The translations under genes and the position numbers were made by a program. The notes under the pieces are model-generated. The model was not told the DNA's origin. It did not search any database and saw nothing but the letters and a program-made list of their open reading frames with translations. 64,000 nt of DNA from Malania oleifera (Eukaryota > Streptophyta > Magnoliopsida > Santalales > Ximeniaceae), in NCBI RefSeq assembly GCF_029873635.1, contig NC_080423.1, forward strand, positions 106,005,988 through 106,069,987, written 5' to 3'. Positions 25,301 to 38,721 of this stretch are shown in pieces (positions within the stretch are counted from its first letter, which is position 1; each line of letters opens with the position of its first letter).

Positions 25301-28300
25301 ATTACCGTGTTGATTAGGTTCATGGTGCTAGGGTATATGCTTGGACAGAACAACCAGGTTGCTGATGCCCTGGAGTAGGAAGACAAAGCTGTTAGCATTT
25401 AAGTGTGAAGCAATAGCATCCACTAGCAACCACTAAACTGTTTTTCAGATATGTTAGTAAAGAATATGCAAGAAGTCTTCAGCACCAAGCTAGGAAATGC
25501 AAAACTAGGTTTCAATTGGCTCAGTCACAAAAGGAATTGACCTTTTTTCCCTCTAATCCCTTCTTATTTCTGTATGCCACTAGATGGGAAAGGTGTGACA
25601 CGGCTGAGAAGGGGAATTCTTTTTTCTTTTGTGTGTTTGGGGGGGAGGGGAGAAATAATTTGTTTGTGGATAAAGTGGATCCATGTCTTCCTTGTTCACA
25701 TTAGCTAGGACCAAATTACCACATGATTTCCATTTACTTTCCATTCTCCTCCATTCCTCTAAAACTGATTAAAGAAACAGAAAAAACATAATATATGAGT
25801 GAAAAAGCACTTATCCTATTAACACACCACAAATCCACCTACAAAATTCATGTACTTGCTTCCTTTTATAAGGGTATCCAAAACCACGTTTGGACTACAA
25901 AAGCTTCCCTGCAACTTAATTTTCACTCTCGTTCGAGGAATAATCTTTAAATATGTCATAGCTGTCAAAATATACAAACCTTTGGCTCTTACATGTCAAC
26001 GTGCAATTAGCAAAAGATAAGAAACTTTAAAAGGTAGCATTAATGATGAGCCATCACATTCACAGACAGACAGGATATGGGAATATATTTACAATGGACT
26101 GAGAGAAGCCAAAAAATAGTACAATCAAAACAAACCTTGCATAGAGGACACCTTAGAGAGCACAGTGGGTGACAATGCTTTCCAGCAACCACTTTGGTCC
26201 AATGCACAATGCAGTTGTAGCAAAATTTATCTGCAGAACAACAATGATTACCCTCAGAGTTTGAATAACTACTAAAAAAGGGCAAATGTCTACACCATGC
26301 AGTATGCATATTTCCCAACCACACATCTGCCCTGTCAGTGTGTGTAACTTGGACTCGCCTACTTAGACAGGTGTTTTTTTACTGGCAGAGTTTACAAACA
26401 TACATGCATACACACAAACATATATATGTGCAACTGAAAAAATAAATTTAATCAATTATTTGAGAAAGAAGTCAAAGTGAAGAAAACCTAAATTGGTTAT
26501 GCAATGGGTGCATTTCCAGGTCCAACCATTCATAAGCATATTCCATGTTCCCATATCCACTTTAATGCCATCAGGGGCTGATTTAGGGAGTGAGGGGCCT
26601 CCTCCCCACTCCCCTCCTCTATTCCAATCAAGAAAAGAATAATTTACTCTTAAATTTTTATACTTTCAGTGCAGGAGTATCTAGAGTCCAAGAGATGGCT
26701 AAGTAGGCCAAAATTTACCATCCATGCCAGAATAGCAATTTTCCTGCTCACACACCCATAGTGGATTACTTTTCATGATAATATAGTAGTATAATATTTT
26801 AGGGGCTTCTATGTCTCTTGATTTTGAGTCTTTTCCTTGGGTTATCTTGTCCAAATCTTTTTAAAGATAAGAGGGCCGAGATTAAAACCTAAAAGCTCCG
26901 AAGGGAGATTAATGTATTTGGTGTGCAAACTCAGCCAACAATTCCTGGGAATCTTTTCATTGATTTCTAGAAATAATGTTTGGTTCACATTTTATAGTCA
27001 GGAATCCCACTCTCGAAAATGGTACATATTCCCATAAAGCTCCTTCTTTTTATTTGTTTATTTAATTATGTTTTGATTAAAAAAAGAAATATATTAGGGA
27101 GAGGAGAAAATTACAACAAGAAAAAGGAAGAAGAAAGAAATGGAGAATAAGATATCCTCCCGAAATAAAAGAAGAAGAGCAAAAATAACAACTCCAGAAG
27201 ATAAAGGTTACAAAAACAGCTCTACTCAAGCAAAGCGACCCAGTCTCACTGCAAATCTGACCGAGGAAGATGACAAAAGAAGCTACTTGCCAAAACCCAA
27301 CACCACTCTAATCCAAAACAAGTTAAGAGGGCTGTCCAAGTTTCTAAAGATTATGGCGTTTCTCTCCAACCAAATACACCAAAAGATAGCCATAATCGAA
27401 CACTGCCACAAAGCCTTTTTCTCCTTCTCCTTATAAAACCCCAAAAGTTGAAGCGCAAAATGCCTCCAAGAGGAATGGCAAACCCACCCAATTTTATCCA
27501 AAAATTCCTAATAACTTGTTCCTAAGGGACCAAAAGAAAAGATAATGTAAGAACAAGTGAGAGCAAGTCTCACCATTCTCGAAGCAAAGGACACACAGAT
27601 CAGATGAAAGAGCCTTGTAAGGTTTACGTTTCTGGTGCAAGTCGTTGGTATAAGTTTTTTCCAAGATTGCAATCTACCAAAAGGCCTTAATCTTGGAGGA
27701 AGCTTTAGCTTTCCAGATGGAGTAAGGGACAAAACGAGAAACATTAGGGGGCATGAATCAAATGAGAAAAGAAAGAATTACAAGAAAAGCCCTAGAAGAA
27801 TCCAAACCCTAAAACCTTTTGTCACTCCCCTACCCAAACCGCAAAGAGTTAAGCACATTAAACAAAAGGTCCAGCTCATTGGTCTCTCTCTCATTGAGGT
27901 TCCTAGCAAAATGAAATCCCAACAATGCCCATTCTCTATGCAGAGATAGGAGAATCATTAAGAGAAGATAAACGAAAGAGATAAGGATACACAAAAGCCA
28001 GAGGAGCCTCCCCAATCTAATGATCCTCCCAGAAACAGATTCTCTCCCCATTACCAACACTGAGCCAAACATGAGGGATAAACGAATGGTGAATCTGGGA
28101 CACAAATTTCAAGGACTCAAATAGGTAATATTAACCCCAATTTTAGTGTTCCACCCATTATGAAGAAGTCCAAATTTATTTCAGATAACCTTATTCCAAA
28201 AAGAGCTAGGTTCTAAAGGGAAGCGCCACAACGACTTCCCCATAAAAGAGACAATTTTGGACACCAAGTTAACAAGAACCAAACTCCCTTCCTTTTGAAC

Positions 28301-31300
28301 CAACTCACAGTCACCCAACTAACAAGATGTCTTTATAGTGCTTACCTATTCCCAACCACAAAAAATCTCTCATCAATTTCTCTAGCCTATTAGCTATTCC
28401 TATATGAATTTCGAAAAGAGAAAGGCAATAATAGGGAATAGAAGACAAAAAACCAATATAAGAGTAATGCGACCCCAAAGAGTGATAACCACCTTTCCAA
28501 ATATCCAACTGCTTGGCAATTCTCTAAAAACCTTAATCCCAAAAAAAGAAGCAAGTTACAACCTAAGGAAAGAGCTAAATAGGTGACAAACCAGCTTAGA
28601 ACACCACAACCAACTAGCTTAGAGAAAAAGGACTCGTGTAGATCCCAATACCCATGGTGTCACTCTCAAAGAAGTTGATTCAAAGACTAGACACCTTTTC
28701 AAATAGTTGGAGGTTAATTAACAAATTGGAAAACCTACCCATATAATTCGAAAGAAACAGAACAGTGTTGTGAGCAAATTGCAAATGCAAAACCGGTAAG
28801 CTCCATTGGCCCACCTTAAATCCCTCCACAAAACCTCTATCAGCCCTTTATCAATCATTCTCCTCAAAGTGTCAGTTGCAATAGTGAATAGGAACGAGGA
28901 GAGAGGATATCCCTACCTTAGACCCATAGAGGCGCTAAACTAGGTTTAGTAGCACCACCCCAACCCCCAATTCACTAGCACAAACAAGGCCATAGACAAA
29001 AGGCACCCCTAATCCATTTCCTCCATCCAGCTCCAAAACCTTTTTCATCCAAGAAACCCCAATAAGCTCGATTATAGGCATTTTCAAAATCCAATTTCAT
29101 AACCAAACCCCTTTTATTTCTTACGATGGCATTTTCAACAACCTTATTAGCTATCAAAGCAACATCTATAATCTGTCTATCACCAAGCCGTGAGAGATAG
29201 CGTCCACCAATACAATAGCCAATCCCCCAGACAACACCTCAACTAGGGCTCCTAAGACTGATTGGGGATAAAGGCAATAAAAACGGAATTAATGCTCCTA
29301 CCCACAATCCAATTATGAAAAGTTCGCCAAAAACTTTGAGAAGATCATCCTTCAAAATTCCAACCATCATTTAAGAAAGCCAAAGAAAAACCATCTAGCC
29401 CAAGAGCTCTCTCTGTCCAAATCAAGTACAATGCTTCTTATCTCTTCCTTCTCAAAAGATTTCTCAATCCACTCTACTCTTTTAAAGGGAATAAAGCACC
29501 AATCCAACCCTTCAACCACAACCCTACCTCCATCCTCTTCAATAAAGAGACTCCTCTTATAATCATTAATCAAACTAGCAATGTAATCAAGATCCCTATC
29601 AATCATGCCCCTCTCGCCCTCTAATTCTTTAATAAAATTCCTCCTCCTCCCACTCACCACTTGATCAAAGAGTCTTGTGTTACAATCTCCATCTCTAACC
29701 CAATTTGCTCTAGACTTTTGCCACCAATAGACCTCTTCCCTCTAGAGGACCTACTCAAATTGCTTAGACAACTGCACCCTTTTGCTCACCAATTCTTCTG
29801 AGAGACCTCCTCAGTAAATGGATCTAAGACACATAGATCTTGTAAATTTTCATTTTCCCAAAAGTGCACATCATTGAAAGACTCCGCATTCCAAGGACTA
29901 AGTTTAAGTTTCAAAAAATTCAGCCGTCTCAAAGCTCTTTAATGTCGACATCCCTATTCTCACTTTAAAAGTGGGTATTTGGATTCCTAACTTGTGTGAG
30001 CCATGAAAAAGTACGAAGTGACAAAAAAAACACCCTAGTTATATTCTTAAAGTCCAAAAATGCCATTGCATGTTTATAACATGTTAAATTCCCAATCTCA
30101 ATTACCTCTCCTTCTCCCTCTCCCTCTCCCTCTCCACAACTATTTCTCCCTCATCATCATCCTCATATTTTAATTATTGATTTTTTGGATAAACAAAGAA
30201 AATTTGTTAGAAAGAGCATAATGTACAAGGAAAATAAAAAAGGAAAAAGAAAACAGGGAGAATAAAATCCTCCCTTTACATCAAAGGAGAATAATTACTG
30301 AACTTCCAGACTATACCTAAATCAAATCAATGCAATGGAGCCAACCAGTCCCACTGCATGTCTTCCAAAGAGATATGGCAAAAGAATCCATTTTGCTGAC
30401 ACTCAAAACAACACAAAATACGCCATTCGACTCCAAAGCAAATTATTAGACATAGCCACACCTTTGAAATTCTATGATTCCTGTCCAACCAAACACGCCA
30501 AATAATTGCCATAACAGCACATCACCATAAAGCTTTCCTATCCTTTCCTTGATCAAAACCTCTATATGTGATTGTACAAAACACATTCAATGTGGAGGGG
30601 TAAACCCAATTCTCACCAAATATACTAAATAATTTATTGCAAATAGCCCTCGTTAAAGGGCAATGAAGAAACAAATTTGCACAAGTCTCTCCTCTAAAGC
30701 AAAGGACAGAAATGTCCAGTGACAAGGCTTTATTAGGTCTTCTCTTCTAGAGCAAATCAATGGTGTTGATTCTTTCAAGTATTGTGGTCCAAAAGAAAGA
30801 TTTTACTTTTGAGGGAGCCTTGCCTTGCCAAATTATTGGATTTTTTTTTTCATAATAAAAGAAGATGGATTAAGGTAGAAATGTACAATCAAAGCAAGTG
30901 CACAAAATCCTCACGATAAAATAAATAAATAAATAAAAACAAAACGAAAACAAAAAATAGCAACAGCTAATCAGCCAAGGAATCCCTTCTTTAATCCCTT
31001 CCCATCATGGTTCACCAAAGACTTCAAATTAGCTAACTCCCTCTAACCTTTTTTCACCTTAGATTTTCCACAATCAAGCCTAATTTCATACCTAGGCCCA
31101 AGTCATTCAACAACCTCTCAGTTTCAATGCCCTTCTCAAGAATTTTGTCTAGAATGGGAGTAGGCAGAATTCCATCCTTATAAGTTAAATCTAGTTAAAT
31201 CTCCAAGACGATCAATGGAAGAATCAGAGGAATATCCACATAGTTCCCAAATATGGTCCAATAGCAAACCTTTTTCGCATTCAAAATCATTACTATCTAT

Positions 31301-34300
31301 ACTGTCCTCATTCGCAACATCTTCCCATCTCTTACTTTCCTTACTCAAATTTACCCTCTCCTTGATTGGCTCTTCTCGTATAGTTAATACCCCTTTGGGA
31401 TCTCTCCTTATAAATTTATATGTTTTCTCACCAAAAAATTCTCGCTTATCTTCAATACATTTCCTCCCTTCAAAACCCGTTTGCATTTTCTTTCGACAAG
31501 CATACACCTTACCACTCCTCGAACTATTCAAATAGACTCCCTGTCCAACTTGATTTCCTACCAAACCAAAAATGAGATCCTGATTCTCAAGATCACAAGA
31601 ATTAAAATTCTTAGAACCAGACTGCCCTATTCAAATCCTAGAGATCCCCCTATTGCCATTTCCTTCCAGCCCAGGAGAAGCAACATACATATCACACCTT
31701 CCTCCTTCGGTCTTCTGCACTTTACCTTCATCGGGGCACCCTTCATCATGGCCATCAAAGCTGTTATTAGAAGAAGAACAAAATAATGGATCACCTTGTA
31801 CACCATTCAGAGATGGACTCCGTTCAATTTGTTGCTGATTTGAAGAACAATGACCCCCCGTATCCTACCTAATCGTACGTGAAGAGATACCCTAATCACA
31901 GGCTCCCTTTCTGTTCAAGGAACTATAGAGACTCTTGGACCTTCCCAGTTAAGTGGTATATCTGCCCTTCTAACAAAGCTTCCCTACTACCCAAGCGTAG
32001 TTTTAAATCAAATGTCTGCTTTTGGGCCCTCTTATTATTTTCAAATAGCCAACGCAAATCAATGTGAATTGATAATAAGCCAAGCCCAGCCCACTCTATC
32101 ATCATCAACCTACCTTCCATGCAAGAAACCCTAGATGCCTCACTCTTCCTCTCCTCGTCGTACACATGAGAAACCCTAGTCGCCTCTGTTTTCAACTACT
32201 CTACCTGTTGGCCCAGTTGAGCGTCTAGAGGGGGGGTGAATAGACGTTTTTCGTGGATATGCAAATTTTCTACAAACACAAAAATCTTACCAAGAACAAG
32301 TGTATCATATCACAATATAAAACTAAAACAAAAGGCAATGACTGAGCATTACAAAAGAGAGAAGAGAGAAGAGAAGCTTAACACAACGATATTAACGTGG
32401 TTCGGCACCCCGCCTACATCCACACCTTGAGGCCAACTCAAGGATTCTCAAAATCCACTATACGATCCTCCTTCTGGCAGAGAAGCCTATACACACATCT
32501 GCTCACAAAGAGCTTTTACAATGGTACTCACTTAGTGATACCCTACAATGGCTCACAAAGAGCCTTTCTATACAAGTAGTTGATGAGAGGTAGATACAAT
32601 CATAAATGCTCCTCTTGAGCTGAGTATCACAACAAAATCCTCACAAAGTTTCCTCTTTTTCAATGGAGTAAAACAAGAACAAGAGCAAGAGTAAGAGGGC
32701 AAGTGGTCTGCACAAAGAAACCCTAGAGTGAATGCACAATAAATGATTTCAACAACTAAATGAGCTTCCTTGTTTGAAGTTAATGCCAAGGACCTATTTT
32801 AAACACCAAAGGGGTGAGCTGGGCGCTGGAGAGCCGTTGGGCATTTATTGATATGAGACAAGGTGAAAAATAGCCGTTCCGGCGCATTAATTGTGGTTTG
32901 CAGCCCAACGTTCGTCGACAAGGTCTCGCCTTCGTCGACGAGCTCTTCAGTAACTTCGTCAACGAAGCCCTGCGTTCATCGATGAGTTGCTGGTTCTGAA
33001 TTCAGACAAGTCTCGGTTTCTTTTCGTTGACAAGAACCCTGTGTTTGTCGACGAAATTTGCACAGGCCTCGTCGCCGAATCCCCTGTATTCGTCAATGAG
33101 GGGTGCCCTGAACTTTTAGGTACTCTCAGTATTTTCTCATCGATGAGGACCCTATGTTCGTTGACGAGGGTCTGTGTTGTACTCGTCGACGAAACCCTGT
33201 GTTCGTCGACGAGGCCCCTCTTACTACTTTAAAAATCCTTTTAAGTTCGAAGTAAAAGGTCCTTGTTCATTTATGAGGAATGATCCCTGATCCACTATAA
33301 GATGTCTTAGATTTAGTAAAACATGTTTTGAGGGTTTTTAGACATCTTACGTAGTTTTACTTGTCTTGTTGTGTGTGTGTGGGACTGTGCCTGTTGTTCA
33401 AGTGATGCGTGTGTGATATGCCCATTTCTTGCTTGTTCTATTGAGTCACTCCATATACAAGGGATTTACAAAAACAATCTCTCTAACTCTCACACTCAAT
33501 CTTTAGAACACTTGCATACCATGTAGAGTCCATGAGTGCTTTGGTTTGAGTGGCTGAGCTCTGGTCATGTTACATGTTGCTTTTGGCTGATTTGAAGCTT
33601 GCTTGTTTTGGAGCCATTCTGTGCAACTGAACTGGACTAGAGAAAAAGGTTAGCAATCTTAAAGAACTGCTAATGGGCTGTTGTCATCAAACCAAAGTTG
33701 GAATCAAAGACCCTTGACCACTTGGTCAAACACTACCGATAACATAGCCTTCAACGATGTTGATTGTTCTTGAGAGGCTAACTCAATGAACTCCTCTGGC
33801 GACCTTTCCCCACAACAAGCACAACCATCTCCTATATACTCTTAGAAGCTGATCGACCTCCACCACTCCCTATCTTCCAACAGCAACCTGGCTCCATGAG
33901 CGATTTCCGTCCATGTTTTTGCTATATGCTCCATTCAAGCTTGACCAACAAGAACTCTCCAAAACAACAAAGCCATCCCTAAACTGAGACCACCCTTCCC
34001 ATTCCAGCCCTTCAGGAACAAAGATGGAATACTTCTTTCCGCTGTATCCATGTCCTAATTCCAAGAATTTCCTTGCCCTAGTTACATGAATCCCCATCCA
34101 ATAATCAACATAACCCACCCTAACTCTTTGAAATCCCTTGCCCAAACTACCAGCAAGATTTAAGAACCCATGAGAAAACCATAAAGTTTCTCCTAAAAAG
34201 AGTTGAACCCATCGATTGCACTTCTGATTCTTCTCAGGAACAAACAGAGCTCCAACCTTCCCTACCTTATCTAGCCTCAAATCAAAGGATTTCCCTTCAA

Positions 34301-37300
34301 TTTAGATATAGAGAACCCCTACCATCACACCTTACTAATAACACTGTAATAGACAAGAGAGAGAGGAGAGATGAAGGGGTGAATGCACGAGAGAGACCAC
34401 CATCGCGAGAACGACCTGCCACATACAAGAGTAATACAATCCACTAAACATAAGTTGGTCCTCAATCATTGGATACAAAACAAATATATCCACAATACGG
34501 TCATGAGTCAAGTAAGAGAAAAAGGAATCACAAGAGAAATCCCCAAATGCGTCTAAGCTCCAAACCCTCTTACCAGTCCCCAAATGAGCATGAAAATAAT
34601 CGAGTAACCTAGTTAAAAGGGCCAACTCTCTAATTAATATTTCTCTCAAAATGGAAATTCCAAGAAACTCTATCTCCTTGCAAAAGAAGAAATGTAGAAA
34701 TGGGAGTTTCATGAAGAATAGATAACCGAAAGACGAGGAAATGTAATAGGCAAAGGCATGCCCCCCACCCAAGCAAATTCGCTCCCCATTCCCATTGGCT
34801 TTTAGGAAGGAAATAATCATAAATTTAAGAAACAAACTTCCAAGGATGCAAATAAGTAGTATTAGTTCTCGCTTTAGCATCCTGCCCATTTTGTAGTATT
34901 CTAAACTTACTCTGAATTACCTTATGCCAAAGAGAATTAGCTTTTAAAGGAAAGCACCACAACCATTTCCCCACCAAAGAGATGTTTTCAGACACCAAGT
35001 TAACAAGACCCAAGCCTCCCTCCCTCTTAGGCCTACACATACTCTCCTATCCTACCAAATGATCTCTACTACCCTCTCCCCACTTAACCATAAGAAATCC
35101 CTCATTAAATTTCTCAAGCATCTGTGCCAAACTCATGGGGATTCTAAAAAGAGAAATGTAATACAAAGGTATATACGATAAACAAGCATGAATGAGAGTC
35201 ATACGACCCCTAGAGTGAAAAACGCTCCTTTTCATGAATTGAGTTTTTACTTATTGAATTTTGTGCTAAATACTATGCACAAGTATTTCTTTTTTTAGAA
35301 GCATTGAGGGTATTATTTTATCATCATTCTCATGAATAAACCAAACACGGAAATGCCGCATCACCAACAATATATCAATAATATAATTCTAAACTATACA
35401 CGGGAATCCCATAATCCAAGTATTATGATTCCCACAAATCACAATGCCAGAAGGCATACTAAATCCTGAAAACCATAAGCCACATAAGGGTTGGTATTTT
35501 AGGGTTCTTATAATGCTATAGATTCAGCTTTTCATAGATAATAAATTTTCAGATATTTGTGATTTTTTTTTTTTTTTTTGTGATTACAAACCCTAGAAAC
35601 TCATTCATTCCCTCTTCAATACCTCTGTGTCTGCAGCCAACATTCTGTTATATAGCTGTTGGAATTCCATATTCAGTCACTACACATCAACCTTTACTGC
35701 CCAATGTTGCACCAGTGATACCAGAACGATCCTGAATTGCAGGATGCCTAGACACGTAAGAAGTCGGGGTGGAGGAAATACAAACCAGCAAGCAAAGATG
35801 GCTGAGATGTACCGTATGATTGAAGATCTATAGCAAGCAAGCAGACATTCCAACAACTGAAACGTCCAGAAGTCCGTATATTGATCAAAAGTTGTATAGT
35901 CAAATGGTTTAGATTCAAACTCATATATACAGAATTCTAAAAGAAAGGCATTTGATTTTTATAAAAAAACCAACAGGCAAATCAAAATTTACATTTTCTT
36001 CTTCCCTATTATTTCTCTACACTGTCTCTCTAAATTCATTCCTTCTTAAAATATTATCTAGAAGTTTAAATTCTGCATATGCAAATTTCCAACATCATGA
36101 CATGTCTATTAAATGTAGGATAGCCAGGTTGCTTCTAGAAGTGCAGCGAGCAATATAAAGCATAAGCTAAGCTCTATTATTCATTGAGATGATCCACTAC
36201 AAGGCCATTTGAACACCATTTGGTGGAGTATCTTAAGGAGAATGTTAAAACACAATCACCTAAAAGCTTAAGCTGTTAGGTAGAGCAGACCAACAATGTA
36301 TATTAGGCTTAGCACCCAAACTACTGCTCTTTGCTGAACTGAAGCGTTGGGATAGAATTTTTGGAAACTATTTTATTCCTCTCTTTTCAAACACACCAGA
36401 AAATTGTAACAGGAATGAAAGACAAAGCCTTCGTCTTTTTCTTTGTTGCCAAAATCCCTATCCACTCTCCAGGCCCAGACTGCCATCCAACAGATCTAGC
36501 GGTAACCCACCGTTGTCCAATTAGAGTCAAAGCCACATTCCAAATAGTTCTAGTCTAGGGGCAATGGAGAAGGATATGGTCTACTGATTTTGCCTCAGCC
36601 ATGCAAAGGGCGCATCTGTTGGCAATGGAGAACCCCCTTCACTGCAAGTTGTCCAAGGTCAAGATCTTACCATGAGCTACTTCCCAGGTAAAAAAGGCAA
36701 CCTTAGTAGGGGCAGCTGTCTTCCATAATTGAGACTAAGGGAAGTGAACGTTGTTTAACTCTCGAAGAAAAAGTTTCCAGTAAAAGGATCTGTCAGTAAA
36801 AACCCTCTTCTTGTCCAAGGACCAAAAAGGACTTGGCACCTGCCTCTATTGTCATGTTAAAATACCACTTTATCTAAAAGCTTAAGCAATTAGGTTATGG
36901 GCCAACAATGCATATAAGGACTTAACAAAGAACATGTTTTTGGGTGCCTTGGACAGTTTAATTATATTTTTCTAATAAAAATAGAGACTTCATTTGGCAA
37001 ACATTGAAACATATTAAAAAACATTGGAAAAATCATACTACAATGTATATTGAATAGCATTGGAAAAATAAGCTCATTTTGTCATTCATATACAAGTTAA
37101 GAATTTTGTGAAGTAGAATAATTTCATTTTTTGGTTTCCATCTGAGAAACTAGCACGAAACTCAGACAAGACACGACATGGACGCAACATGTTTAGGCAT
37201 GTTTAGGCTTTTAGGACTTAGGAGCTTATTCCTACACACAAGAGTGGATAAGGTCAATAGTCTGCTCAAGCAAGCATCAATTGATAGGGCCCTAAACTTC

Positions 37301-38658
37301 TAATTTGGAGTGTTGGACTAGGATGATCAAAGATAGATATGCTTGTGGTCAAACATCAACTTAATCTAGTAGCGCTCTAAACTTTGGGGTTAAGCCATAA
37401 TGATCAAACGTAAAATGGTTAATTTTATGAAAAAGCACTCTCTCCCCCATGCTAAGGATTCTTTCCAAGGCATGGGGTGCAAAGGACCATCCTTTGCATG
37501 TCCTTACGACGGATCTATTATCATTGATCAAATCATCGGTGGTAAACATAATTTTAACTTTTAAATGGGGGCTACAACAAATTCATAATGCCATTTGGTA
37601 AAGGATCTTTTGGGGTCCTGATACCGTTTACACATGGCCATATTGATGGAAGAAAAATCACAGCCATACCAGCCATTATGGATCGCTACCATTAGGTAAA
37701 GGCTGCTACAAACACGACTATTATGGCTAAAAATATTTTAATCTTTGTACTTTTCTTCTCATTTGACCTCTCTTTTTTTCCTTTCGTAAATCAATCTCAA
37801 TTAACAATGTTAAGAGTGGGTATTAAGATTATAATAAGGATGATAATGATAAAGAATCATGATACACATTAATTAATAATTTGATACGATCAATGTTTTA
37901 TTTTAAAAAAATTGTTTTTATTTTGATAATATTAGTAATTTGATACTTCTTTTCTATATTGTTCAACTTCAACCTTCTTTTCTTTACCTAGTTTTTATCT
38001 TGTTCAAGTTGTTAATCTTGTTCAATTACCCTCACTCACTTCTTAATCCATCCTTCCACAAAAAGCCCTTCTTTTTCTTACTAAAATGTTTGTAAACTTC
38101 TTATACTTGATAGCCAAGTTACTAAGCCAAAGAATTGTCGTAAAATTCCATGAACATAAATTATTAATCCTGTACACCTCAACCAAGGAGAGAATCCTCA
38201 ATCCCCTCGCCTCATTACCCAAAACAAAAAAATATAACCCAAATGCATCATCTTATTAAAATACATGTCCTCACATCTCTCTATAAAGTATCTCCGATTG
38301 TGCCCAATAAGTGCTGGAAAACAATTTTTTTTTTTTTTTCATATATTCAAGTACACCCCGGATAGGAATCAAAAATTATGGTCGTCCGACACATTTCGGA
38401 ATTCAACAAGGGGTTTTGAAGCATCGGTGCTTCTTAGATTTCCACTCGTCGTGATCGCTTTGCGCGAAGAACCCATTCATTTGATGAATTTGTGCCCTCA
38501 AGCCAACTAAAACAAACTAGTATGATTCAATGTCCAACAAAACAACCACACACAGTGCAAAAATTTTCGCCTAAAATAAAGAATCTAGCCTGAAAAATAC
38601 CCAATTCAAGATAGAGTTGCCAAAATTTATACATACATATAGATATACACATAGGGTT

Positions 38659-38721
<63 letters not shown>

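Noticed and set aside
25042-25398. 118-codon minus-strand frame
   Set aside because: No recognisable domains, and the opposite strand shows a faint retroelement RNase H match, so it is more likely a shadow.
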